Assembly (NCBI GenBank): GCA_949752745.1
Contig: OX457026.1
Span: 41,889,894 to 41,953,893, forward strand
Origin: Protula sp. h YS-2021
Lineage: Eukaryota > Annelida > Polychaeta > Sabellida > Serpulidae
Length of the DNA: 64,000 bases
Direction of reading: 5' to 3'
Shown here: positions 43,498 through 55,085 of the stretch, one piece after another
How positions within the stretch are numbered: the first letter of the stretch is position 1
Layout of the letters: the number at the start of each line of letters is the position of its first letter
The notes under the pieces: generated by a model
Told to the model about the DNA's origin: nothing
Database searches by the model: none
The model's input: only the letters and a program-made list of their open reading frames with translations
Translations under genes and position numbers: made by a program

Positions 43498-43601
43498 ATC
43501 CAGTTCATCAAATGCCACACATTCAAATGGAATCATGGATTTATAGTCCAGTCAGAAGTTTTTCCTTTTACACTCATTGTCGTCTAAAGCCTTATACCTA
43601 C
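43498..43601 (-). pseudogene. Relic of temptin-gene exon 4
   Basis: The minus-strand reading aligns with the intact exon at 19145-19246: KALDDNECKRKNF, a TGA where the intact exon has Trp, then LDYKSMIPFECVAFDEL. The acceptor AG is kept, but the donor position is AT in place of GT. It is a decayed duplicate. Confidence 0.75.
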
Positions 43602-44377
43602 CTGAATAAACGCAATGCAGGCATACACAGAAGCTTATACCGAAGTAGGTTATGTGGTGTTATGGGGGAGGTACAGGCGATAACACGAGTGATGAAACGA
43701 GGCAATATAATAACATGGATTGATTGGCTGTAGATTCTATGCTATATTTTGAACCTCTGAGGTTTGAAGTATAAATTATCTGTTAAGGGTAGTAGGTTAG
43801 AAAAGTTGATCGGACGTATTTTAACAGGATAAACAACCCGTGTAAGGCTGTGTGCTACTAAGACCCATATTCTTGCTTAAACCAATAGTGGTTATTTATC
43901 GTGCATGTCCTTATCGCAAAGCAAACAATCTGTTAAAATCTCATCTTAAGAAAGAACGAAAATACAGTCTCGTGTTATAAAAGTGGTCGTAATTAAATAA
44001 TCCATAATCAACTATCAGCCATTGTTGCATTAAGTTCGATTTTTGTGGAATCCAGCTGTTTCAACTCAAACAATATAAGCAAGGGCTAAGTGGGAGAACA
44101 CAACAAACGTCCAATTATTCGAGCCTTACTATGGCGTCCATTGCCTCTGTTGCCTAAAAATACAACGTTGGTGATGAAAGACAAAATCACTGGGGCAGTG
44201 GTAACTTACATAGAGACAAGCGTGCGATGTCGTTCCTATACGTCAAGGATAATATTACCAATCGTAGCACTGAAGACACAAAAACACATGGAGCTAGTTA
44301 TAGCAAAGAAATATCCCTGCCTTGTGAGCACATGATCTTTCAGAAAAGAAGATATGGAAAAGAAAGACCCCTTTCTG

Positions 44378-44487
44378 ATATCTTGGTCGTTGGATGGAGT
44401 TATTCCTGGAGTCCATTCGCAGTCGGAGCTCCTGGTTCCTCTCTGCCGTCTCCATCACTCGCATTTCCATATGTTGCTGTCCCATTG
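44378..44487 (-). pseudogene. Relic of temptin-gene exon 3
   Basis: On the minus strand, after AATTATTAG, fragments QWDSNIWK, SDGDGREE and SDCEWTPGITPSN line up with the intact exon 3 (KWDECICK, SDGDGRTNGEE, PECIWTSGTEPS), but in three frames. It lies about 780 bases upstream, in gene direction, of the exon-4 relic and so is in the expected order. Confidence 0.65.
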
Positions 44488-44499
44488 CTAATAATTAAA

Positions 44500-47400
44500 G
44501 CGAAATGGCTAAAAACAAACATATAGACAACATACGCCTTGCTGTTGTCAGATTCTATAAATTCAGCAAGAGAAAAGCACTGCTCGGATAACTAGGATAT
44601 ACATATGGGCTGTTGAACAATTTGTTTGTATTGTTTCTACTTTCCACAAGTTAACGTTGTAAATTATAAGGTAACTTTGAGAATGTATTTTCGATATATG
44701 AAATATTGATGTTATATACTTAATATCGATAAAGTATTCTGTATCACTAAATAATGCACGAATACTTACGAGTTTATTCTTTCCTCTTTGTAAGATCAAT
44801 TTTAGTGTTTTTTTCTAAACCGGTAGGTTTATTTCTTACAAACGTTCTTTGTTTGCTTATGGGTGTTTTCTAAGCAGAAATGTCGGATGTACGAAAACTC
44901 CTGTGACACTTGACCGCGTATTCGTTAACATTTGTGTAAAAACATGCAGAGCTTTTGTTACTAAAAATGAGGTATTTTTCAAGCTTGGTGCTCTGCATTT
45001 AGGGTCCTTTTAAAATACCTTACAGAGCCATTGGTAACCAATCTGAAGGAGAGTTCCCCCCAGTCAAAAGTGATGTAAAAGTGATGAGTGCCATGCTTTG
45101 CTTAGATAAAGGAACGTTCTGATTCTCGTGGATTATCTGAAACAAATAATCGACTCCAGCAGTGTTGATTATCTCTAAATAATCAACGCTATAGATTATT
45201 TTAAAAATAATCATTTTTTTCGCAGACATTCGCTACAAATATTCAACTGCGACAACAATTTCAGAATATTACTTAAGGCATACTTATGTCGTTTCAACGC
45301 AATGATAATAGGCATAATAATGCCAAAAAAGGAGTGACCGTGAATTTGCATATGTGAATGCGCTAAGTTGAACCTAAATTCCACCCCCCAAGCATTGATT
45401 GCGGAAGGTTTATGCAGTGTTGCTATTTATTGGCTATGTACAATTTTATCAGTTTTACTTCGGTAGACGTGAACCTCCATTTAATGGCCATGAAATTCTA
45501 TTTTCTCTTATTATTAATATCAATCAGTTCTATATACGAAAAAATTTTGCCTCGCGGTAGATGTGTGAATTATTAATTCAATGTGCACTACAGATAAGTA
45601 ATATTTAAAACTTGACAAGCCTTTGGCTTGCAATGGGTTTTTGAATTTGTGCGAACAGCCGTTGGTATCTTTTTTTCTTGACTGTGATCGGATTTCTTGT
45701 ATCATCTCCTCCACTATCACTACGGGCCCCAGGGCCACGAAACTTGGGACTTGAACTTGATTTGAACACGTGCATGACACTTTTTTGTTTTTGCTTTCGA
45801 TTTTGTTTTCTTGTTTAAAAAACGTCATGTGAAAAGAGTGTATTTTTTGCAAGTAAATGTGGAGCATTTTGCGCCAGCACAGAACACACAGTTGCTCAGC
45901 TTTGTGGGACCTCTCACTGCGTAAATAGATAACAGCCTGATCAGTCAATAAAACCTTAATTCAACAAAAACCAAACACTACTCGGTTCATAAGACGTATT
46001 CAAGCTGTGTTGTTTGTAACATATTATTCACCAAATAACCCATTGAAGGAAGTATTTTTTGTCAAGTGTTTAAAATTTCGCTAGCGAAATGAGGTTCTAG
46101 TTATTATATGATATCACAGACAAAGAATGTGCACACTAGGACATCTCCTCCAGAGATCCATATCAAGGGGAAGATGACCCTGTTCGGCCCCCTTATAGAA
46201 AAAGAAAAGATAAAGAGGAGGAGAAAGAAAAGGGCACGTGGAGGAAGGAGATATCAATACAATAAGATAGGAAACTACGGAGGGTGTCAGGGGTAAATAT
46301 TCAACGTGGCTGGGAAGGATAGCGAGTGAGCGATAGACAGAAAGAGGGAGATAGATAGACAGATAGGCAGAGAGAGAGACTGGCTCCGTACATATATGGC
46401 TCTAATTTCTATATAACCGGTCAATAAATACAGATCTCAAAATGCATATCTTAAGTGTATTTAGGGTCTAGCTGTGATTTTTATAGCATAATACTCCTAC
46501 GGTGAGCAAAATGCTAAAACAGTAACAGACGCACAGTATAAAATTACGCATTTATTACCATATAACTTCCGCGAATAAGTAAAAGACGCGATGTATAGTG
46601 GCCAATAAATGCAAGTTCATTCTATGCAAATGTTAAATGCATGTAGCGTTCCTTTAGTTCATTTAAATAACAGCTCACGCAGGAAGTGAAATACCAGAAG
46701 TATTAGTCATAATTCATTTCTTGAATTTAGTGACAGTGATTTTGGGAATTTAATCTTTCAAGTGACTAAAATGTTTATAAAGCAAATCAGTGAAGCCGCT
46801 GTAGCTCTGGGATACTAACTGTGGGAAACAAATAGAGCTATAAGATAAAATGCATTTTCATGGAACTTTTAATACATTTCTCTTCACGTCTCTACAGGTA
46901 TTAATTATCTTTGGAAATGAAGGTCAGTATAAGAAATAGCAATGCACGATTAGTTTTGGCCCTAAATAGTAGACTTAGTATAGTATAGTATAAAACTATT
47001 GAATGTAGTGTTTACATTTTGTCCCTATATTCAGGACCCAAGGTAGGAGGCATTACAACAAAAACAGTGACAAAGATGAAAATTTCAGACATTTTTCAAA
47101 TTAAAACCATTCCGGTAATTTTACTACACGTTTATACGTGCACTAGTTGGAAACAATTCTAATTAAATCACTGCACTATAATAGAAGCCAACAACTGCTA
47201 ATTTCTAAGAAAAAACAAGAATGATAAAACATGTACTTTTTAGGGTGTTTTATATATCCGGTTTCATATTAGGCCTGAAACTACCCTTTCCCAACTTTTT
47301 ACCAGTATCTAAAATGTAATAGCAATACTTTTAGTCAATCTCTTCGAATGACTGGAATTTTGTAGAATTATTTTCCCTGTGAATGTGTAAAAATAGGAGT

Positions 47401-48230
47401 GATCAAGGTATTTTGGCCCAGTGTGATGGGGATAATTACAAACCTATGTGGCTCTCATCAGCCGACCAAAGCAATGAGAGAGATATCCGGTTAAATACCA
47501 ACCAGTACTGTATAAAAAAACCCCATCGCATTGGACGCTTAGAAAAGACCATGGTATTTGTGGAGAGGTCTGTGCCGAAACAAGGTATCAAGTTTTGGGA
47601 TTCTGTTGCTATTTAACCCAGTTCCGGCAGGTCACAATTATGAGTTTTTGTCAGAACATAGGAGTCTTTATCTACTCACAGTAACGTTTTGCGAATAGAT
47701 TGGTCTTTCAGTGTCGCTTAAACAAGTCTGTTGACTTTGACTGTCGGAGAGACCGAGGCAAGGTAATCCGGCATTTGGGTGCCGCTGCTGACAACCCTCT
47801 ATCTCAGGCAATTTAGCTTACAATTTTGTTACAACTAAAAGCAATTCATCACTTGAGCGAAGACTTTTGGGTGAATTATTTACCATAGCCTAACCAGGCT
47901 GCAATCGTTCTCTTCTCTATCCTGGTTTTATGTGATGATTTACAGAAGTCCAAATTTTGCTATATGGGGGGCGTGTTTTGTAACTGTAAGAAACTTCCTT
48001 TTTCTAAGTCAAATCAATTTAATTTTTATTTTACACAATAAGTAGGTACTGGTTAATAAAATGATGCAATATTATTGACAAAAGCCATAAAATGTTATCT
48101 GTTGTGAATTACGTCATTCAAGGCTTCCAAAACATTTTGAAAACATATTTCTGAAAGGTGAAATATTAAACACGCGGCCAAAAAATATTGTTAAAATTAC
48201 TTTCTCCCTTCGACTAGAACTTAAAGAGTT
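44500..48230. other. Spacer with one Helitron-like element
   Basis: Apart from the element at 45607-46100 I recognise no gene. A purine-rich stretch at 46195-46255 encodes a basic run in one frame. Simple GATA/CAGA repeats lie at 46330-46380. A 77-residue frame at 47383-47616 has no recognised family. Confidence 0.4.
45607..46100 (+). mobile_element. Non-autonomous Helitron-like element, copy A
   Basis: It begins AAAACTTGACAAGCC and ends GTCAAGTGTTTAAAATTTCGCTAGCGAAAT (a motif of two parts: the inverse of the start, then a hairpin) and GGTTCTAG|TT. The interior matches 57804-58207 along nearly its whole length, apart from an extra segment of about 110 bases at 45690-45815. Confidence 0.8.
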
Positions 48231-48234
48231 TTCG

Positions 48235-48846
48235 ATCTGATTTTTGGGCAACGAGACAGCGGACAAATGCGCCAAAGATGCGTTAAACCAAGGTTGTGCG
48301 GATTTTCTTATACCGTCATCAGATTTTAAGTGCCATATTTCTAGATATGTCAAAAATCTATGGCAACAACATTGGGATGAACAATCCAACAATAAACTAT
48401 ACCATATTAACCCTGTGGTAGGGCGCAAGTGGCCCTCCCTAAATGGCCTTCGCGACGATATGGTAATACACAGATTAAGAATAGGACATTCTTACACTAC
48501 TCACAAACACCTCTTAAGAGGTGAATCACAACCCGAATGTATAAGAAACGGTATACAGTGAAACACATCTTGATAGACTGTATAGACTTCAATCACATTC
48601 GTCCCCGTTATTATGAAAGTAAATTACAACCAGGTCTTAGAATTTTTAAAAGAGATTAACGTGTATTCTTAGGTGTAGATTACCATTAAGTCCAACGTTT
48701 TAGTATATTTAAGATTTTATCTTGTACTGACTTTTAATCAGTAAAGTATAAATGCGACAAAGTTACCAGGAATGACACAATATGACCTGCAATAGGTTGG
48801 CGGTGTCGTTAAACCAATCAAATAGCTAACTAACTAACTAACTGAT
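48235..48846 (+). mobile_element. 5'-truncated non-LTR retrotransposon, 3' end
   Basis: The frame at 48244-48561 starts GNETADKCAKDAL, the end of a retroelement RNase H domain (GNExADxxAK), and continues with IHRLRIGHSYTTHKHLL. After a frame change comes YTVKHILIDC. This is the C-terminus of I/Nimb-type elements. A 3' UTR follows with GGTGTCGTTAAACC and a (TAAC)n tail ending near 48844. The 5' part is missing, as usual for incomplete reverse transcription. Confidence 0.75.
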
Positions 48847-48892
48847 TTTTGGCTTGCAGACTGTGTAATACCAGGTTCCAGTTCTTTGGGTG

Positions 48893-49480
48893 CTAATAGA
48901 CTGTCTTTGTTATCCGCTGAAGTTTCCACTTGCTTGCACTTGCTTTCACGTCTGCCGTTTTGATCGTGGTTGTACATGTAACGGCAAAGACAGCGATGCC
49001 GTGCAAGGTTGTTGCTGCTCGAAAATTCTTTCCACAGTCTTTACACGGAAGATGCAGTTTCATATCTATTGCCTGTACCTGGTGTGTTAGAGACTGATAA
49101 TATGCGAAGTTAGCTTTGATGGAAAATGCCTCCCCACACATGTGCCTGATTTTTTATGACCATGGCGGAAACATTTCATCCCGTTGCATAGTTTCGAATG
49201 TGTCTTGAGACATGTGACGGGCAAGTGATTTCTTCATCACAGTGTTTTGTGCGCCTAAGATTGCATCAAAAATTCCATCAGCGGTTGGGAGAGCATTTAT
49301 ATTGTTATTGAATTGCATATCAACTGGAAGAGCCCGGTCTGACCTGACCTCTGCTCCTCCAGGACTGAGATCGTGTTTGCGCCTTCCCCACTAGGTCTAG
49401 CCACTGCTCCTTCATAGTAAGATACTCCAGCTTCTCCTCGTATTGCCCTGCGTGCTTTTCCAATGCACTGTTCTGCTTTG
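48893..49480 (-). pseudogene. Broken zinc-finger-like coding relic
   Basis: Minus-strand frames give VMKKSLARHMSQDTFETM, a stop, then CGEAFSIKANFAYYQSLTH and LPCKDCGKNFRAATTLH, which resemble C2H2 fingers (C-x2-C-x3-F). Further upstream, in other frames, come charged helical segments (EEKLEYLTMKEQWLDLV). Frame changes separate the parts. I cannot tell whether it is a host gene relic or part of a mobile element. Confidence 0.4.
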
Positions 49481-49499
49481 TACCGCATATTTCTTCACA

Positions 49500-51018
49500 T
49501 AGCTCTAAAATGATGAAGAAATCTCGCTTTTTTGTCCTTCAATGTTTTGCTCCATTTTGCGATTAAGCTTCCTGTAAGTTTTTTCCACTGTTGCTCTCCT
49601 TCCTCGGTTGCTGTTCTGTCACTGCACCAGAACCCACTTTTAATGGCGCACACACTGTGTTGTTGGGTGATATTCTGTTGAATAATAGTGTTCTCGATGC
49701 TGTTTCCGCGCCTCGTGTCCCAGCACTGATCTTTTCTCTTTAGCTGCTGGTGTCTTCAATGCGCTTCTTGCCCCCTACTTTAATCCTGTTGGTTTGTCCC
49801 TGAAGCGGAAATGATTTTAGTCTCCACTTGTTTACTCAATGGTGATGCTGGTGCTGCAGGTGGACTTTCTGTTGGCTACCTCTCCCTGTCCCGGTACGGT
49901 GGTTTCATCTCTGCACAGAATTTGCTTTTTATCTCTACTGACGCTCCACTGTTGCTGCCACTGTTGGTGATTTACTCTTGTCTGTCTACGTGATTCTACA
50001 GTGTTTCTCTTTCGAGTGCTCCTGCAGTTCCCATTGTGGTTTCAACAGCTGTTTGGTTTCTGTCCACTCCTGATGCTTGTGGCCTCTGTGATATGACTTC
50101 TCCTTCTGCTCGGGTGCAGTAGCGGCCTCTGTGCGGTTCCGTATGTAGGCATATTCACAACCCTCCTCGGTACTCCACTATACTACCCCTATCTACTACC
50201 ACACAGCGCCGAGAGGCATTTCATCATTACCTTTCGTCATTATTCTAAATCTTGCACTCTTGTGACGATAAAAAATAAATTTGTCCCTCCAGGTGACTGA
50301 TAGCTCCGTGGATCTCACCGAGGGTAACAAAGAATTATCCATATCTTTTCTCTCCCTTAATTGTACAGAATAGGGGTTACTGAACGCCGATTCTTTAAAA
50401 AAATCCTTACTGCGCTGTGCTCACCCTCATGGGAAACGTACTTATTTACTTCTAAGATGTCACTTTTCATCACTACGCGCGCAAGATGGAAGCTTTCTCT
50501 TTTTGCTAAGAAGAAACACTCTGTGTGATGCGACAGGTTGCAAAGAACGGAATTGTCGGGATCAGAGCCCTGATCTGGTACCAATACGCAGCTGCTTTGT
50601 TGCAAACCTGCACCTCCGTTGTAAAAGGATTAGGTGTAAATACACCGGACTGAAATAAGATCTACATGATTGCTGACACACTGCTCCACCCCCTCGGATA
50701 GTAGATCGATGGCACCAATGTGTATCAAGAAATATGCAGAGATAAAAAGAAATTGGACAAGTCGCCTGCGCCAAAATCATTGTTGTGGTTGCACAACAGC
50801 AATGAAACTATTAGACCTATTGCGAATACGGGACATAGCTCTCTCAGTTTCCGCACTCAATAGTTAAAGCAGCTAATGAGGAGTTCAATGCATCATACAA
50901 TGTTAACCAAGGACCCACATTATTTTCGTCGCCGTCTGTTTCCACAACATCGCCAGCCATTGCTGGGATACAACCCACCGCCTGAATTTGAGGCCATCGT
51001 GACAGATGCGCTGCACCA
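49500..51018. other. Spacer, no gene recognised
   Basis: GC-balanced sequence with many short frames. Part may continue the relic at 48893-49480 on the minus strand. No motif supports a call. Confidence 0.35.
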
Positions 51019-51027
51019 GCAATTTGG

Positions 51028-51723
51028 GGGAACAGGCCCTAACCCCCCCCCCGTCAAACCCCCCTCCCGACTAAAACCCCCCGGGGGGCCTAAACCCCCG
51101 ACCCAAAACCCCCCGGTTCTCAGGACTATTTGATATTTTGTAATTGCGATACATCCACGTTGTTAATAATTACACTTCAAATGCCCATTGAAGAGACCAC
51201 ATGGCGTTTAAAATTACAATTTCCGAACCACTGAAGGAATTGATCATCATTATAAAAGAAACTTCATACATCCATTGATGATAGCACTCAGTTTTTGAAA
51301 TTGCAATTGCTCTTACGATTGATGAGTGTGTACACATTAAAAATTGCAATTCATATGCCGGTTGCGAGATCAGTCGAGTTTACAAATTACAATTTCTCTT
51401 GCGGTGGATGTGACTTATATCCATTGTGATTCACTAATTTAGTGACCCAGATTGCTGTGAAAAATCACATCTGCTAAAGGGAATCCAAAGATATTGTACC
51501 AAGGGCATTTGTACGTAAAGCAAAAAAATATAGCAAATGGCTATGTTTCGTACGAGTGCGAAAAGAGGCGCAATAACAAATTATCATTACACATTTTCTT
51601 TTGAGAACCGGGGGGTTTTGGGTCGGGGGGGGGGGTTAGGCCGCCGGGGGGTTTTAGTCAGGGGGGTTTTGACAGGGGGTTAGGGCCGGGGGGGTTTTGG
51701 TCGGGGGGTTTGGGCCTAGACTC
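51028..51723. mobile_element. C-rich fold-back (Mutator-like?) element with 9-bp target duplication
   Basis: GCAATTTGG stands at 51019-51027 and 51724-51732. Left arm (51030-51125) and right arm (51602-51720) are imperfect inverted copies built of words such as GGCCCTAACCCCC, ACTAAAACCCCCCGG and GACCCAAAACCCCCCGG, ending at GTTCTC / GAGAAC. The central 475 bases are AT-rich and non-coding. The arms could form G-quadruplex and i-motif structures. Confidence 0.8.
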
Positions 51724-51769
51724 GCAATTTGGTATGCTCCGAAATCGTTTAGCTTCGCTGCAAGCATAA

Positions 51770-53275
51770 TTTTAGGTCAACAGAGTTTGCTGGTTAAAGA
51801 TCTCAATGTCTAGTTGCATTGGGTGAATCCATGACTTCAGGTGTAACTGCAGCACCTGCCTCCACAAAGTTGACATGCAAGACTCCTGTTCCTGGATATA
51901 GTGGAAGTAATCCACGTTTTCATCTGCACGTGTCGGCAAGCCCAGACACCCGTCGAGATGGATGTCGTCTAGGGGCCAATGGATCAGGGACCTGGCTTCA
52001 TAGCCGCCAGCACAGCGTTTGGAGTCACGGACACAGTACGCGTAAAGGAAGTCGAATATTCTAGGTGGCATATTTCTTTAAAACTTGGGGTTGCGAAAAC
52101 GGCAAACAGGTCCCAGCAGGACTTGTGTTGATCAGATACCATTTGCACACTGTAGTTTTCGAAGCATGTGCCGGTGTAACTCCCGCAAGCAAAGCCAAAT
52201 CAGTGTTAGAGATAAAGATCTAACGTATTTTGAAGCTTCGGCAAGAACGAACCTACTATTTGTGCAGTCTTTGAATCGGACTTTAGTGAACACGGAGAGC
52301 TCAGAAATAGCAGTTCTCCCTAAACTAGTAGCCGTTTGGTAAATACTTTCAGCAGCAGGGAAGCTGGGACTAGATATTTTCTAAACATATCGCCTGTCGC
52401 AAGGTCAAGTTATTTCAGCTTCGACATGCGCCCAACTAGGTCTTCCTCGGCAGCCTGATTTCTAAGTTGGACAGCCGGCATGTGTTAGAATTGTAAAATG
52501 GCGCACTGAAAGAACACTATACCAAAGAGATAGCGGATCTATGACAAGAATGGAAAAGATCGGGACCCGCTATGAGTTTGTGAAACAAAAAAGAAAATCC
52601 CAGTTACTTGCCAAAAGACCGAGCCCAAGCCTGATGACCTCCTACAGAAAAGGGCTGGAGAAGCTGCTGACACAGGCAGACATGCTAACAACTTTGTTGG
52701 AAAACAAGTGATAGATGAAATGTTTCCAAATGAGGCGGACTTCTCCAGTCGAGTGTTTCACCGGCGAAAGTGGTCTGGGGTGGCATTTGATTAGAGATTT
52801 CAAGACCTTCAGTTTAATGGTCCATACACCGTCATTCAAAATAGATACGTACCAACACATAAGGAAGGCAATGGAGAGGGGTATGCATCCATTGGGGCAA
52901 CATCAATAGATTTTTCGTATTCATACTTCCACATCCCGTTTACTCGTGCTGGTTCAAGTACCTATGCCTTCAAGCAGGAGACGAACAGTTCTGATACAAG
53001 TGATTTACATTCTGTCTCGTTCCGACCCCATTGGAGTTGAATAAAGCGATGCGGCCATTGAATGCGTAGGGCCGACGACATCGCATGGTTCTATTTTGGT
53101 AAATAGACGACTGGCTCAACTTAGGGCGAAACGAAAAACACTTGGGCAGGCAAAGCTTACTTTTTTATAGCCGAAGGTGTGGAACAGGGACGACTTGTGA
53201 AACTGGAGAAGTTAGAGATTGAGCCAAAGCAGGTAATTATATCTTTCGAAGATCAGTTGGATTTCACATGAGGCA
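51770..53275 (+). mobile_element. DIRS-like retroelement fragment, copy A
   Basis: Plus-strand pieces show reverse-transcriptase blocks in shifting frames: FKIDTYQHIRKAMERG, then SIDFSYSYFHIPFTRAG (the D-x-x-x-x-Y/F-H block), then IDDWLNLGRNEKH at 53103-53141 and VKLEKLEIEPKQVII. Upstream, around 52150-52470, the DNA matches the minus strand of 59150-61463. It ends abruptly near 53275 against a non-LTR fragment. Confidence 0.65.
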
Positions 53276-53278
53276 TGA

Positions 53279-53735
53279 TTGCATGATTTGCCAGACAACA
53301 ACAGTGGCCAAGAGAGATATACTGTAAGACATATTTTGATAAACTGCATAGACTTGCAAGACATTCGTTCCCGTTATTTTAGTGTCAGTTCCATGACCGA
53401 GTCATTCGATAAAATACAACCGTGTAAAATAATACAGTTTCTAAAAGAAACAAACCTGTATCAGTATTTTTAATATTTATATTTTTTGCCTTTATTGTAT
53501 AGATATGCTTTAAGATTGTACACTGCTTTAATATCCAACGCACATTTTTAATCTTTTATCTGTTATGAACCTGTGAAAAGAAATCAACCTTATCAGATTT
53601 TAGAATATACACGGTTTTGACTTACCTCTATTTTAAGTTGTAACATCGTCTTCTAGTCGCTGATTATTGACATGTTTTACACAATGTAACCCGCTAAGGT
53701 TCGTGTCGTTAAACAAATCATAGAACTAAATAACT
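53279..53735 (+). mobile_element. Non-LTR retrotransposon 3' end, second copy
   Basis: Frame 53279-53473 reads RYTVRHILINCIDLQDIRS, related to YTVKHILIDC at 48235-48846. It is followed by a 3' UTR ending GTGTCGTTAAACAAATC and a short TAAC tail. It is severely 5'-truncated and abuts the DIRS-like fragment. Confidence 0.7.
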
Positions 53736-53739
53736 AACC

Positions 53740-54290
53740 TTTTTGTACCATGCTGGTCGTTTTTACTGTAAAAGTTTAAGTGTTGTGAGAAATATAACAT
53801 ATAAAATACATTATATTTAGCTTTATAATAACAGAGGGCCAAGATATCCTAGAATAACTTGGCTTACGCACCTAGAAATGGGCCAAGGTATCCTAGGGTA
53901 TCTTGTCTGGCGATGATGTGAAACAAAGGTATCAGGTGAGCCATGATATCCTGTTGTACCATGGCACTTTCCAACTAGAAGTTTTGCAGCACGCCATTTT
54001 CAAACGACAATTGACATCTGAATATTTTCCATCGTTCGCTAGCTGTATGCCAAATGGACAGTTTTCAGCTAATAAGGGAAGGGTTGATATCGTGTTTTAA
54101 GTAAGAGGATTTTCTCGGGGAATGGCAAAAATCTGGGGTAACTTTTCTCCATAAATACCAAAAGGGTGGATTTTCTTCCATGAGGGACGTTCCTCCACTC
54201 TTATTATACCGGACACCTCTCTAAAACGAGCAAATTATCTCAGTAACGTCGGTGTCCCATTTATCGAGATTTATTAATTTTGTTTTATTT
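53740..54290. other. Spacer upstream of the membrane protein exons
   Basis: Around 53838-53965 phrases with AAGATATCCTAG, AAGGTATCCTAGGGTATCTT and CATGATATCCTG recur as short imperfect palindromes. The 5' exons of the membrane protein gene are not recognised here. Confidence 0.4.
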
Positions 54291-54295
54291 TTCAG

Positions 54296-55085
54296 CAGCA
54301 GCGGCGATTGTAGATTTATGCCAGACCACTCCTGAGCCAGTTATAGCAACATCAAATGTCACATTTACTCTTGACACTTCTGAGTTCGGTGAAAGAAATA
54401 CTCCACTGATATGCAAATGCACTGTCCAGGATTCGAGTACTCGTCCGTTTAATAGTCTAATGAGCGAGTCAATAACAGAAGATAGTGGACTTCGAGTACT
54501 ATGTTCAGGGGAGCGCTGTGGAATACTTCAATATGCATTTTGCAATTCCACTGAATGTAGAAATTGTACATACAGCAAATTTAAACAATGTCTGAATTTT
54601 CCTGGAACCCCCGAACTTGCTCAAACAGTAGAAGTGGAATATTCGCAGATCAAAGGGGCATCAATTCACAATGTTACTGCAACAGTCAATATGCAAGGTA
54701 ACAACTTTCCATTTAATATTCCAGCACAGACAACGGCTCCAGATGAGCCACTTTTTCGTCATTTACATAACATGTCGATATTTTTACACAGAAAAGTGTT
54801 GTATTTTTGACATGTGACTTAATTTAATTTTTGCATTTGATCAAACGAACGCACTTACACGAAAATTTCCTTATAACAGTCATAAAATAATAATTAAATT
54901 AATAGCATTATAAAATTTAATTCTTTTAATTTATGAAACATATACAGTGCCTTGCGGTTCGAATGCTAGCCTGCAAATCGTATGCAATCCTTCGTCTGAG
55001 ACATCAGAAACACGAGATTCTCCACTCCTCACGACAAGTACATCTGCGTCTACATCACAGGCTGGTACTGAGGTATTGCCTTCTG
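54296..55085 (+). CDS. Membrane protein: first cysteine-rich module and Thr/Ser linker
   Basis: Exon 54296-54697 (402 bases) begins AAAIVDLCQTTPEP and has ten or so cysteines plus NVT, NST and NCT glycosylation sites. Donor CAAG|GTAACA. Exon 54948-55085 (138 bases) adds one short Cys pair and then TTSTSASTSQAGTEVLPS, a mucin-like linker. Donor TCTG|GTAAGA. Confidence 0.7.
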
